A stretch of 64,000 nucleotides of DNA from Periplaneta americana (Eukaryota; Arthropoda; Insecta; Blattodea; Blattidae), in assembly GCF_040183065.1 (NCBI RefSeq), contig NC_091118.1, positions 212,700,529-212,764,528 on the forward strand, in the 5' to 3' direction. This document shows, one piece after another, positions 35,101 to 44,840 of this stretch (position 1 is its first letter; every line of letters starts with the position of its first letter). Made by a program: the position numbers and the translations under genes. The notes beneath the pieces are model-generated. The model had not been told where the DNA came from. It saw nothing but the letters and a program-made list of their open reading frames with translations, and did no database searches.

Positions 35101-35600
35101 TTGCTCGTTTAAATATCATTATTTGCGTTGGAAAGCTCAGACTTTGCGTTTGTTAATAATTGTTTATGATAAAGTTGAAACGAGTTCCTGATAACAATAT
35201 CTGCCCCCTTTTTCTTTGCAGTCCTCGAAAGTAAATAACAAATGGTTGCGTGTAGACCTGTTGTATCACATACACTCTATTTTTCTATTTACTCCAAAAA
35301 TTACAAGTTGCGAGAATTTAAATCTTGTAATTTAAGCGACCGTCTGCCATGGTGACTCTTGAGACGTAGCTTTATGTATTGCCTATCCAAGTGGTCCGTG
35401 TTTCCATTCCTGGCATGGACAATGGAAGAAATTTATGTTCCGTCTATGGGACTGGATGGTTGTCCGTTGTCTTGTGGTTGTCCTATGATGTTCCTGCGAT
35501 GTCCCTGTGTCGTGCTAACCCCACATCCAGCGAGGCCTACAATGTGATTGATATCTAGTGCCTATTTACAGAAAATATCCTCCTCCCCCACACTGCATAT
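32111..35600. other. Long anonymous stretch
   Basis: No exon could be recognised. 34062-34140 contains a minus-strand tRNA-like segment (listed separately). 35359-35547 has an open frame without motifs. Some of this may be promoter-proximal or first-intron sequence of the Fer-like gene, but nothing in it proves that. Confidence 0.35.
34062..34140 (-). repeat. tRNA-like SINE remnant
   Basis: The minus strand has TTTAGTTGGTAAAGGCACTG as an A-box-like block and GGTTCGAGTCGCGG as the B box. No complete cloverleaf or SINE body was found. Confidence 0.5.
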
Positions 35601-35735
35601 AGCTCAGGTGCGTTAACCTGCTGATCCAGAGAGGCACTCGGGCGTGAGTTCGATTCCCTCTTGTTCTGATTACCTGGTCAATCAGTGCTAAATGACCTAG
35701 TAGTTGATACAGCGTCATTAAATAATACAGAAAAC
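35600..35735 (+). repeat. Diverged S1-type SINE fragment
   Basis: TGCGTTAACCTGCTGATCCA, then GAGTTCGATTCCC, GATTACCTGG and GATACAGCGTCATTAAATAA follow the S1 order with a large internal deletion. Confidence 0.5.
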
Positions 35736-35775
35736 ATCATAATTCTTATAGTGATTGTTAAAGAAGAAAAATTCG

Positions 35776-35865
35776 CTCCGGCGCAGGGGATCGAACCCGG
35801 GTCCTTGGTTCTATGTACCAAGTGCTCTAACCACTGAGCTACGCTGAAGTTCAATCCAAGTTTTT
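35776..35865 (-). repeat. tRNA-like SINE remnant
   Basis: The minus strand shows GTAGCTCAGTGGTTAGAGCA (A box) and CCGGGTTCGATCCCC (B box). The next 90 bp do not match the other SINEs here. A cloverleaf with a doubtful acceptor stem can be drawn, so a true tRNA gene is unlikely but not excluded. Confidence 0.5.
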
Positions 35866-36658
35866 AATTTTTCTCTAATAATCATTGTTACCATAACAGA
35901 TATATTCTGTAGGACCAAAAATTAACCTTTATGTAGATTCTTCGCCCAATAGTGCATATTACTGTGGAATTCCGGCCACCAAGTCACTCAATTGAGTGCG
36001 CTCCTTGTATAATGGCAGTTGACTTAATATATATGTCAACATACTCTCGGCTCCACAAGTAAAGAGCCCTGGCCTCACACCATTTCTGCACAGATGACAG
36101 TGATTGACAGCCCAGTTAGGGGAAATTGTTGCCACGTTTGCTCTTGGCTGGACTCTTTAAATGTATTTTCTTTTGCAACTGGTTGGATTCTTTCAAAAAT
36201 GGAAAATTCACAACACAGCATTCTCGGCGGTATCTTTGTCCACAGTTTCACTAATTGGGGGAGCGTGTCAGTCAGATTTATGGCTTCCTGAACCCAACCC
36301 TGCAACAAAGGTTCTTTACTTGTGAAACCAAGAGTATATGTCGAACTTGGAGTCAGGCCACAAAAGGAAAACACTAGAGGAGAGGGATTCGATCTGGCGC
36401 TGTGGATTGAACTTCGGCGTAGCTGAGGGAAACGCTTCATGACTGCACAGTGAACTGTCACCTTTTTTAATTTTGAAAAAAAAAAAAAAAAAAAAAAAAA
36501 GTAATTATTTTTAAATCGTAAAAATATTTTTTTTCATATAGCAGAAGGACAGTGTTTTACACATACCAATTTTCATTATTGTACAAAATACAGTAATGGA
36601 GGAAAAAATGTTTAATATATCCAAAAATTTTACTGCTGTAAGCTGTGCCTAACCCCTT
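35866..36658. other. Anonymous sequence with a long A run
   Basis: A 24-base A run ends near 36500. On the minus strand the GC-richer block 36300-36440 has one B-box-like motif (GTTCAATCCAC) but no SINE body. Confidence 0.35.
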
Positions 36659-36979
36659 AAACTAAATACCGGTAAAAGGTAAAGGTATCCCCGTAACATG
36701 CCATGAAGGCACTTGGGGGGCATGGTGGTAGAGCCCCATGCTTTCCATGACCTCGGCACTAGAATGAGGTGGTGTGGTCGGCACCACGCTCTGACCGCCT
36801 TTTACCCCCGGGAAAGACCCGGTACTCAATTTTATAGGAGGCTGAGTGAACCTCGGGGCCGTTCTGAAAGTTTGGCAACGAGAAAAAATCCTGTCACCAC
36901 CTGGGATCGAACCCCGGACCTTCCAGTCCGTAGCCAGCTGCTCTACCAACTGAGCTACCCGGTAAACTAAATACCGGTA
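36659..36979 (-). repeat. tRNA-headed SINE, family S3, with 16-bp target duplication
   Basis: AAACTAAATACCGGTA is repeated exactly at 36659-36674 and 36964-36979. Between them, on the minus strand, lies a tRNA-like head (GGGTAGCTCAGTTGGTAGAG, then TACGGACTGGAAGG with an Arg-ACG-like loop, then GGGGTTCGATCCC). A 220-bp body follows, ending in GGTAAAGG repeats. The exact duplication indicates a recent insertion. Confidence 0.9.
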
Positions 36980-37809
36980 CACTTCTATAATAGAGGCCTA
37001 ATAGAACTCGTCACTAGTTCACTGATGTCTATTACAATAAGTAAGAATATGCATTCTGAATGAATCAAATGAGAAGTTTCTGCAGCACTCACTCAAACGA
37101 GCATCACAACTGTTGCTTTGATATTCTAGTTGGGAGTGTCAGCTCAGAGATCGTTCTGTCCAACTCCAGCCATACTCCATACACTGGCAATATTTCCAGA
37201 GTTTTGGTGAAAGATATCCGAGCTCTAGATTACATTAGCAACCTGGTAAAGGAACTGAATTACTCTGGAATGCGTAAAGTGTGAGAAGGAATGTCTCATC
37301 TTTGGATGACATGATTTTTATAGTCCCGTCGCTCTAATTTCCGGCTGCCAGTCACGTTGCAGGTCGGCTACATTTAAACGTGTGCGTCTTGTGATTCGCT
37401 GGTGAAGACGTTATGCATTTCCTAAGGCTCGATAAATACTTAATATAATCGCCCGCCATTTTGGCTCTTTCGTTGGCGTTCGCAGAAAGCACACGAGGAC
37501 GTTATTTGCCGCTCAATTACAGTGCGTTTAATTTATTATCATAGGAGCTACGACATGATAATGTTTAACGGTGTGGCAAATAGATTCCTCGTCTGGTAGC
37601 TCGGCAACAAAAGAACAAAAATGGCGAACGATACTACCTACCTAGAATTTATAGATCCTTCACTTCCTAAGACGTAAGCAAAGAGGAGGAGTCACGCCGG
37701 GAATAACAGCGTCGCGACTATAGTACTAATATTTTAGTATAAGAGGCTACCAATCTGTAAAGGAGTTGAGTTGTGGGGTTGCCACCTCAGAGCCCTGTTT
37801 TAATTGCAG
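36980..37809. other. Sequence upstream of the Fer-like coding start
   Basis: 37320-37720 is richer in GC and CpG than its surroundings and could hold the promoter or 5' UTR of the Fer-like gene. The acceptor directly before the ATG implies at least one upstream untranslated exon, which I cannot place. Confidence 0.35.
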
Positions 37810-38022
37810 ATGGGGTTTTCATCGAACCTGCAGGGCAGGGCCGCTCATGAAGCTCTGCTCTGTCGGCAAGATGCAGAGCTTCGTCTCTTGGACACCATGC
37901 GGCGCTGTCTTACAAACAAAGTGAAGTGCGATCGTGAGTACGCTGTGGCGATCACAACTGTGGCTCAGCAGGGGCAGAAGCTGGAGCGAGCCGAGGACCT
38001 GGTGGGCAGCTTGGTGGCCCAG
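37810..38022 (+). CDS. FER: Fes/Fer-type tyrosine kinase, first coding exon (F-BAR N-terminus)
   Basis: Codons 1-71 read [20 protein letters not shown], then [33 protein letters not shown] and [10 protein letters not shown]. This closely follows the start of Drosophila Fps85D and vertebrate Fer/Fes: the FCH part of the F-BAR domain, which binds curved membrane in front of the SH2 and kinase domains. The exon begins exactly at the ATG behind the acceptor TTTTAATTGCAG, so the 5' UTR is spliced. It ends in CAG followed by GCAAGT, a GC donor, and joins the next exon between codons (VAQ|AWRSMLEEL). Fer or Fes cannot be told apart from this part; insects usually have a single gene. Confidence 0.88.
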
Positions 38023-38024
38023 GC
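38023..38024 (+). promoter_or_regulatory. Non-canonical GC splice donor
   Basis: CAG|GCAAGT matches the tight consensus of GC-AG introns. Using it keeps the reading frame and the known protein order across the exon junction. The nearby GT at 38027-38028 would add GCAA and shift the frame. Confidence 0.85.
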
Positions 38025-38149
38025 AAGTTGTTTACTTGAATGCTGTGGCATAGAATTTGCTCAGGCTGAAGGGTCGCCCAAGATTGACCTGCACTTTATT
38101 CATTACAAAGAAATACATGCATGTTATATTGAAGGAAGTGTATTCTTTT

Positions 38150-39240
38150 TTAAGGGGAGAGGATGGTATTTTTTAAAGCTTTTTACCTGTTTGGTGTAAA
38201 ATATTAATATTTTGTATGTAGAGAGCTCATAGCTGTAGCAACTCAACCAAATATAATTATTTTGAAAAAAAATTATTTGGGGACCCAAATTTGAAAAAAA
38301 AATATACCCAATGCAGGATTGTACTAAAACAGATATATCTAAACCGTTTTTAAAGATAGATTCAAAGAGTTTTTCGCAATGTATTTGCCAAATTATGTTC
38401 TACAAACTGTCTGTAACAGAACTATGATATTCCCTACGTTTGTAAAATAAACAATTAAAATTTAATAACAATTTTCTGATTTCCTTTCTTGGAAACAAAC
38501 AGACGTATTTTTTAAATGAAGTCAATTAACAAAATTTTGTTCCAGAGAAACGCTTCCTAATAGTCTAAAGAATGTGTTCTAAATTTCATGCATGTATCTT
38601 TAATAGTTTGAAAATTATATCCATTTTTGTCCGGCAATGTAGCAAAAAAAAAAAAAAAATGAAGTTACTGGAAACCGATAAAAGCGGGCGTGTGATTTAA
38701 AAATCCATAGTGCAGGAAGTTTAAAAATGACTTCTCAACATCCGATAAGGGCACAAATACCCACAAAATGTTATGCAATGCATTCCACACATATCAAAGA
38801 GTATTTTAAAGAAAGAAAAAATTTTTTTGAAAATTTAATTTACTGGAAACAACAATAAAAGTGGGTGAGTGATTTAAAAATCCATAACGCAGGAAGTTTA
38901 AAAATGGCGACTCAACATCCGATAAGGGCACAAATACCTACAAAATGTTATGCTATGCATTCCACACATATCAAAGAGTATTTTAAAGAAAGAAAAATTT
39001 TTAAAGAAAGAAAAAATTATTTTGAAAATTTAATTTACTGGAAACAACAATAAAAGTGGGCGAGTGATTTAAAAATCGATAACGCAGGAAGTTTAAAAAT
39101 GGCGACTCAACATCCGATAAGGGCACAAATACCCACAAAATGTTATGCAATGCATTCCACACAAATCACAGAGTATTTTAAAGAATTTTTTTTTTAAATT
39201 TACTCATTTTTCACGAAAAAATACCATCCTCTCCTCTTAA
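38150..39240. mobile_element. TTAA-flanked element with tandem-repeat core, in Fer intron
   Basis: The ends GGGGAGAGGATGGTATTTTT and the complement of GAGGAGAGGATGGTATTTTT lie between TTAA at 38150-38153 and 39237-39240. The core has three tandem units (CATCCGATAAGGG at 38739, 38916 and 39111; periods 177 and 195 bp). No transposase frame exists. It makes up about three quarters of the 1463-bp intron. The ends and target fit a piggyBac-type MITE; the satellite-like core is unusual. Confidence 0.82.
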
Positions 39241-39485
39241 GTTAGACATTCTCTCTTCCCTCTAGTACATTTTATGCTTATTGCCAGGCTGGCTGCTGTG
39301 TCTGAGGATATCTCTATACATAAGTTTTAAATAAAAAAGTCCAGGTGAATCTTGGGCAGCTGTGCTAACAGAGGTTGTATAAGTGAATTGAGTTGAATCA
39401 CGTGTCTGTATGTTTCTTTGAGTTGTCTAGTTACAAAATTATAGTTGGTCATTTTATATAGCTGGTATATCTATCAATATTGCAG

Positions 39486-39659
39486 GCATGGAGGAGCATG
39501 TTAGAAGAACTGGAGAACACTGCGAAACTTATAAAACAGAATGCAGACTGTGTGGAGAGTAAAAGCCTGGAAAAACTGAACACCCTGTATGCAGAGAAAC
39601 GGAAAGCTAGGAAGCTGTACCAAGAGGAACACAACAGGATTGTTTCTCAGTTCTCTCAC
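39486..39659 (+). CDS. FER: Fes/Fer-type tyrosine kinase, second coding exon
   Basis: Codons 72-129 read AWRSMLEELENTAKLIKQNA, then LEKLNTLYAEKRKARKLYQE and HNRIVSQFSH. The KRKARKLYQEEH block corresponds to KRKARKAYQEEH in Drosophila Fps85D and lies in the coiled-coil helices of the F-BAR domain. The acceptor ATATTGCAG ends at 39485, and the donor CAC|GTGAGT follows 39659. Both ends are between codons. No later exon (rest of F-BAR, SH2, kinase) was recognised in the window, so the next intron would be at least 24 kb, or its exon was missed. Confidence 0.87.
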
Positions 39660-39843
39660 GTGAGTTCAAATTCAAATTTATTTACAATTTACATTTGAAA
39701 TGGTACATATGAATAGATACCCGAAATGAGCGTATGCTCGTGCTCGGGTACAGTCCAGTAGTCTACATAAATTTTACAGGGTTCAAATAATAATGCTGAT
39801 GATATAAATAATAGTAACAATAATAATAATAATAATAATAATA

Positions 39844-40360
39844 TCATCCAGTCTGCTGTCAAAAAATCTGAAAGTTAGAATTTATAAAACAGTTATATTA
39901 CCGGTTGTTCTTTATGGTTGTGAAACTTGGACTCTCACTTTGAGAGAGGAACATAGGTTAAGGGTGTTTGAGAATAAGGTGCTTAGGAAAATATTTGGGG
40001 CTAAGAGTGATGAAGTTACAGGAGAATGAAGAAAGTTACACAACACAGAACTGCATGCATTGTATTCTTCACCTGACATAATGAGGAACATTAAATCCAG
40101 ACGTTTGAGATGGGCAGGGCATGTAGCACGTATGGGCGAAATGCATATAGAGTGTTAGTTGGGAGGCCAGAGGAAAAAAGACCTTTAGGGAGGCCGAGAC
40201 ATAGATGGGAATATAATATTAAAATGGATTTGAGGGAGGTGGGATATGATGGTAGAGACTGGATTAATCTTGCTCAGGATAGGGACCGATGGCGGGCTTA
40301 TGTGAGGGTGGCAATGAACCTCCGGGTTCCTTAAAAGCCAGTAAGTAAGTGAGTAAGTAA
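39844..40360 (+). mobile_element. LINE-A 3' fragment in Fer intron
   Basis: A plus-strand copy with TTATATTACCGGTTGTTCTT, VYGCETWTLTLREEH-type coding sequence, a stop in GEWRK (GAATGA), a small deletion in GESRNAYR, and the end MNLRVP followed by GTAAGTAAGTGAGTAAGTAA. It is preceded by an (AAT)n run at 39820-39842. It is in sense orientation downstream of the second Fer exon. Confidence 0.85.
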
Positions 40361-40874
40361 CATTCGTACTATTACAAAAAAATAGCACAAATAATAATAA
40401 AAAATACCAACCGATTTTTAATAACACAATAGCAGTTGAGTTAATATTGCAAAGCAAAATAAATAAATACATTTTCGGAATGTAAAGTTTATATTGTTTT
40501 CACGTGTTAAATACTAGGTTATGGTACATTGTTGACTAGTTTCAGCCTGTTGTGGGCTATCTTCAGAACTGTTCAGACAGTTAATAATCTTTAATTTTGA
40601 AGTATTTTTTAACATATGTAATCAGCAAACAATATGTACTATAATAAAAGAGAACAATTGAAATGACTTTGTATATTTTCGAACAATTCAACAAGGAGGG
40701 AAAATTTTTTGTCCACATTGACATATTTTCGTATTTTAGTAAAACTATTAATCAAAACGATTAAGCAATAACACAGTAAGATAGAGGGATCTATAACTGA
40801 CAATAAATTATAATATTTTAATATGTTTTACTTATCAATTACATATTTAAAATATACATTTTGGAGAAGGTGGG
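40361..40874. other. Anonymous intron sequence
   Basis: No feature recognised. Confidence 0.4.
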
Positions 40875-41294
40875 CACAAAGTACAGTAGGGGCAAAAAAA
40901 AAAAAAAAAGGACCGACCCTTGTAGCTGATTTCAGAGCCTTGTTCACTCCAGAGCACGATAGACTGGTAACTAAGACTTTCGTGGTTCGAATCCTGCCTT
41001 GGAAGGAAACTTTTTTTTTTGTTCCTTATTGAAATTTATTCCTAATATTTTTTGACTGCTGGTAAAATTCATGTTCTGAGAATAAGAAGTTAATTAAGTA
41101 GTAAAATATCCCTGCAATTGAAAAGTTTTGGGAATAAATTTGAATAAGGAACAAAAAAAGTTTCCTTCCCAGGCAGGATTGGAACCACGAAAGTCTTTGT
41201 TACCAGTCTATCGTGCTCTGGAGTGAACAAGGCTCTGAAATCAGCTACAAGGGCGGTCTGGTTTTTTTTGTCACTACTGTACCCCCCCCCCCCC
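40875..41294. repeat. Foldback element with tRNA-like arms
   Basis: The arm 40915-41035 (CTTGTAGCTGATTTCAGAGC, then GAGCACGATAGACTGGTAAC, then GGTTCGAATCCTGCC, GAAGGAAACTTTTTTT) is repeated in reverse complement at 41124-41255. A 90-bp AT-rich loop lies between. Each arm holds a B-box-like GGTTCGAATCC or GGTTCCAATCC. The right arm ends in a C run (41281-41294). This is probably a head-to-head dimer of a tRNA-derived repeat. Confidence 0.75.
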
Positions 41295-41308
41295 GTTGGT
41301 CTTGCACG

Positions 41309-41309
41309 G

Positions 41310-41349
<40 letters not shown>
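41309..41349. repeat. (AAT)n microsatellite
   Basis: Uninterrupted AAT units next to the Helitron insertion. Confidence 0.95.
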
Positions 41350-41350
<1 letters not shown>

Positions 41351-41368
41351 GTGACATATTCGTCAGTA

Positions 41369-42618
41369 TCTATATATATATATATATAATTTGAACTGGT
41401 AATGGAAATTACGGGAAAACGGCTGAACGGATTTTAATAAATGGCCCCTCATTTTGAAGCTTGGAACCCAAAGTTTTTCGGAAAAGTAGTAGTTTTCAGT
41501 GAAATGTCAATTTTCCTACATAATTTTCCTATTTTCCAAAATCCATCTGTTGTCAGTTTTGAGAACTAATTTTATTGCATCATGGGCGAATTGATTGAAT
41601 TTCAGAACAAAACACACACTGCAATAAACAATAGGCTATTACACGAAGGCCATGACCTGCAGATTGCCGACATATTTAGAGCTCAATTCAATTTGTTATT
41701 AAAAACTGATTCTGCAGTGTATAATTTTCTGAGTACAGCTGTGTATTGGATATTCAAATCTACGAAACTAAAGGTGGTTTGATGACATTATTATCATTAG
41801 AAATTAAATATTATTATAGTTAATATCATGATGCGTCTATTTTTCATTAATTGTACATAATATTGATGCTATATTGATGACATGAAAGTGAAACGTTTTG
41901 AGGTTATGTAAGTAAATGTAGAGAATATCTTAATTTAGATCTTCATTTCTATAATTTACTGAGTGGCTGCTATATATAGCTACAAAACTTAAGATAATGA
42001 TATTGTTATTAAAAATCAAATATTTTTATACTTATTAACCCAGTGAGGTTGGGTCTTTTCCATATACTTAATGGCAGTGTAGTGTAGATATTGATATGTG
42101 TCATTGTCTTCAGTATTGGCTCGAGAGAGCGCAAAAATTACAGTTCCTAAGGAAAGATCAAAAGGTATTACTTACTGATAAAATAAGAGGCCTAGAAAAT
42201 TTTGTAGTCTCCAGATCATTTCAGCAAGATCTCTTAGTAGGATAAAATGATTTTTCGCTCTACATTTCAAGTTCTACATGCAGCAGCTATACGAAAATGC
42301 TATTGTTCGAAAGCTTAGCAAACCTGACATTTTTTAAACTTTTCCCTACAATTCACAATGACCTGAAATAGCTACTGCTATCGTCCTGACATTGATACTT
42401 GCGTTTTTGCATTGAAACTCAAAAACTGAAGTTGGATAGGTTCAAGAAAAAGTATTTGGCTTAAAAAAAATCCATTCAGAAGGAGTATGTTTCATTATTA
42501 TGGAAGCAAATAACTATCAAAAAGACAACTATTCTTCATTGAAAATAAATCTGAAAAATATTTATTTGAACGTCTAACGAACTTAGTTTGCAGCAGCATT
42601 TGCTGTACAAGCCACTAG
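41369..42618 (+). mobile_element. Non-autonomous Helitron (copy 2)
   Basis: It starts TCTATATATATATATATATA after A at 41368. It ends with the hairpin GCAGCATTTGCTGT, ACAAGCCA and CTAG at 42615-42618, followed by T. Over 1250 bp it is the reverse complement of 3449-4715 with scattered substitutions and small indels. A/T flanks and lack of target duplication are as expected for Helitrons. The 66-codon frame at 41582 has no domain. Confidence 0.88.
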
Positions 42619-42882
42619 TATAACTATAAATAATGGAGGTAATTTTTGCTGCATTTTAATAATACAGTAAGTTTAGGCTACCAGCTATCCAATGAAAAGG
42701 AACTATTAGTGGCTGCTTTGACCAATAAGGATATTGGTTTTGTAGGCACTAATAAATATAGCATTCACCAGCTTTGGTTGTTACTCTCATAGCGTGACTT
42801 CCTTCTTTGTGAGCTTTATTTTAGAATATTATTGCAGTTAATTTCATATATCAGCATATTTTTAATATAAAAACAATATTTA
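42619..42882. other. Anonymous sequence
   Basis: Short unassigned spacer between Helitron and LINE-A. Confidence 0.4.
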
Positions 42883-43482
42883 ATGGATACTTACTTACTT
42901 AATGGCTTTTAAGGAACCCGGAGGTTCATTGCCGCCCTCACATAAGCCTGCCATTGGTTCCTGTCCTGAGCAAGATTAATCCAGTCCCTACCATCATATT
43001 CCACCTCCCTCAAATTTTTTTAAATATTATCCTCCCATCTACGTCTCAGCCTCCCCAAAGGTCTTTTTCCCTCCGGTCTCCCAACTAACACTCTATATGC
43101 ATTTCTGGATTCGCCCATACGTGCTACATGCCCTGCCCATCTCAAACGTCTGGATTTAATGTTCCTAATTATGTCAGGTGAAGAATACAATGCGTGCAGT
43201 TCTGCGTTGTGTAACTTTCTCCATTCTCCTGTAACTTCATCCCTCGTAGCCCCAAATATTTTCCTAAGCACCTTATTCTCAAACACCCTTAACCTATGTT
43301 CCTCTCTCAAAGTGATAGTCCAAGTTTCACAACCATACAGAACAACCGGTAATATAACTGTTTTATAAATTCTAACTTTCAGATTTTTGGACAGCAGACT
43401 GGATGATAAAAGCTTCTCAACCGAATAGTAACAGGCATTTCCCATATTTATTCTGTGTTTAATTTCCTCCCGAGTATGGATA
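42883..43482 (-). mobile_element. LINE-A 3' fragment with 7-bp target duplication
   Basis: ATGGATA occurs at 42883-42889 and 43476-43482. Between the copies, on the minus strand, the frame [24 protein letters not shown] sequence, GCETWTITLREEHRLRVFEN and [20 protein letters not shown] runs to near 43020, where a small change ends it. The (TAAG)n tail is at 42890-42902. Confidence 0.87.
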
Positions 43483-43804
43483 GCTACTTTATTTCCAGCT
43501 TTATTTTATAAATTGTAACGCCAGGGAAATAGAGACTGTACATTTTTGAAATTTAGTTTAGTCTACTGTCTTTTACGAAATTCTCGTATATAGGCTTATG
43601 TGTAAAATTTTCCCACCAAATCAGAAAGGAAAACCATTTTCATACTCAATCGTTTGGGTTTACATGAAAATTTGTGAATAAATGTTGACATTAGTTTATT
43701 CAAGTATGTTTTACGATATTTGCGAGTTAGAAGTGCGGGAAATTAATTTTTGACGCTATGTTAGGTTTTGTGTCTTCTTCTTCTTCCCTTCAAGTATTAG
43801 GCCA
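43483..43804. other. Anonymous sequence
   Basis: No feature recognised. Confidence 0.4.
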
Positions 43805-44475
43805 AATGGCCTGTTACGATCTCACAGTTGAATTTTCAATCCAACGCTTCTTTGGACGACCGAGAGATCTCTTCCCGTTTGGACGATAGTGGAGCATGAC
43901 TTTTGGGATTCTATCTCTATGCATGCAATGCAGATGATTTATCCAGTTGTTCTGATAATGTTTTACGTGATTAATTATAGGTTCTAGTTGTAATTCTTCC
44001 ATTACATCTTCATTGAGTTTGTGATCCCATTTCGTATATCCCGCTGTATATCTCATAAATTTAATTTCATTAGCCATTATTCTGCTTTCGTCTTTCTTCC
44101 TCAATGCCCATGCCTCACTGCCGTAACAAAGTACAGGTCTCGCCAAGGTCTTGTAAAGGCGAATTCGAGTATGCCTTTGTACGAGGGAAGGTTTCATAAT
44201 GGTGTTAATTATTCCCATTGTTTTGGTGTATTTAGAGATTTTCTATGAAATGTCTACTTCATCGAAAAAAGATAATGTGTATCCGAGATATGTAAAATAA
44301 ATTATCCTTTCTAATATTTTTGAATCTAAACATATTTTGCTAGGCACAGGGTATTTTCCGCAGAAGGCATAATTTTAGTTTTTTCTTTATTGATTTTTAT
44401 ATCATATTTAATTCCAATTTTGTTAAAATTAAAAATTGAACGTTGTAATTCATCTTCTGGGGATGCCACCAGAGC
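43805..44475 (-). mobile_element. LINE-E reverse transcriptase 3' part
   Basis: The minus strand reads FAGDLALVASPEDELQRSIF (YADD block altered to FAGD), then INKEKTKIM. After frame breaks it continues IRLYKTLARPVLCYGSEAWA and NNWINHLHCMHRDRIPKVML, ending in LGRPKKRWIE. It is a BovB/RTE-type RT C-terminus, inactive. The adjoining 44514-44700 segment encodes an endonuclease part of a LINE in the opposite direction. Confidence 0.8.
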
Positions 44476-44700
44476 TAAATCGCCTGCAAAAAGTAATGAA
44501 TCTAGTTGTAAATGTAAAATCTGGAGTTATGTTAATGATAAAGAAACAATTGAAGTCCACAATAAATAACTACTGCTTTTGGAATGAAAGAATAATCCAA
44601 ATTAGATTGAAATTATCTCGAGGTTATATGACAGTGATTGGAGTATATGCTCCTGTAGAAGGAAAGGATGAAGGTTTTGTGTACTTTTTGGATAATTAGA
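44476..44700 (+). mobile_element. LINE endonuclease fragment, inverted relative to LINE-E RT
   Basis: The plus-strand frame reads SGVMLMIKKQLKSTINNY, then ERIIQIRLKLSRGYMTVIGV and YAPVEGKDE. This is the middle of an APE-type endonuclease as found upstream of RTE/BovB-like RTs. It directly meets the start of the minus-strand RT fragment, an arrangement produced by twin priming during one insertion. Confidence 0.75.
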
Positions 44701-44840
44701 GTTCTCTGGGTTCCTATTGAGACTGCAACCCGCACAGTAGATTAGTGGAAGAAGTTGCCACCCCAGCAAGGGAAATTGCATTTAGGCGTACGTACAGTGC
44801 ATTGGCGTCTTGTTGAAGCAGTTTATAGTAATATCACAGT

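Noticed and set aside
36075..36461. 128-codon minus-strand frame
   Set aside because: No recognisable domain, no splice-supported continuation, and a B-box-like motif suggests repeat-derived sequence.
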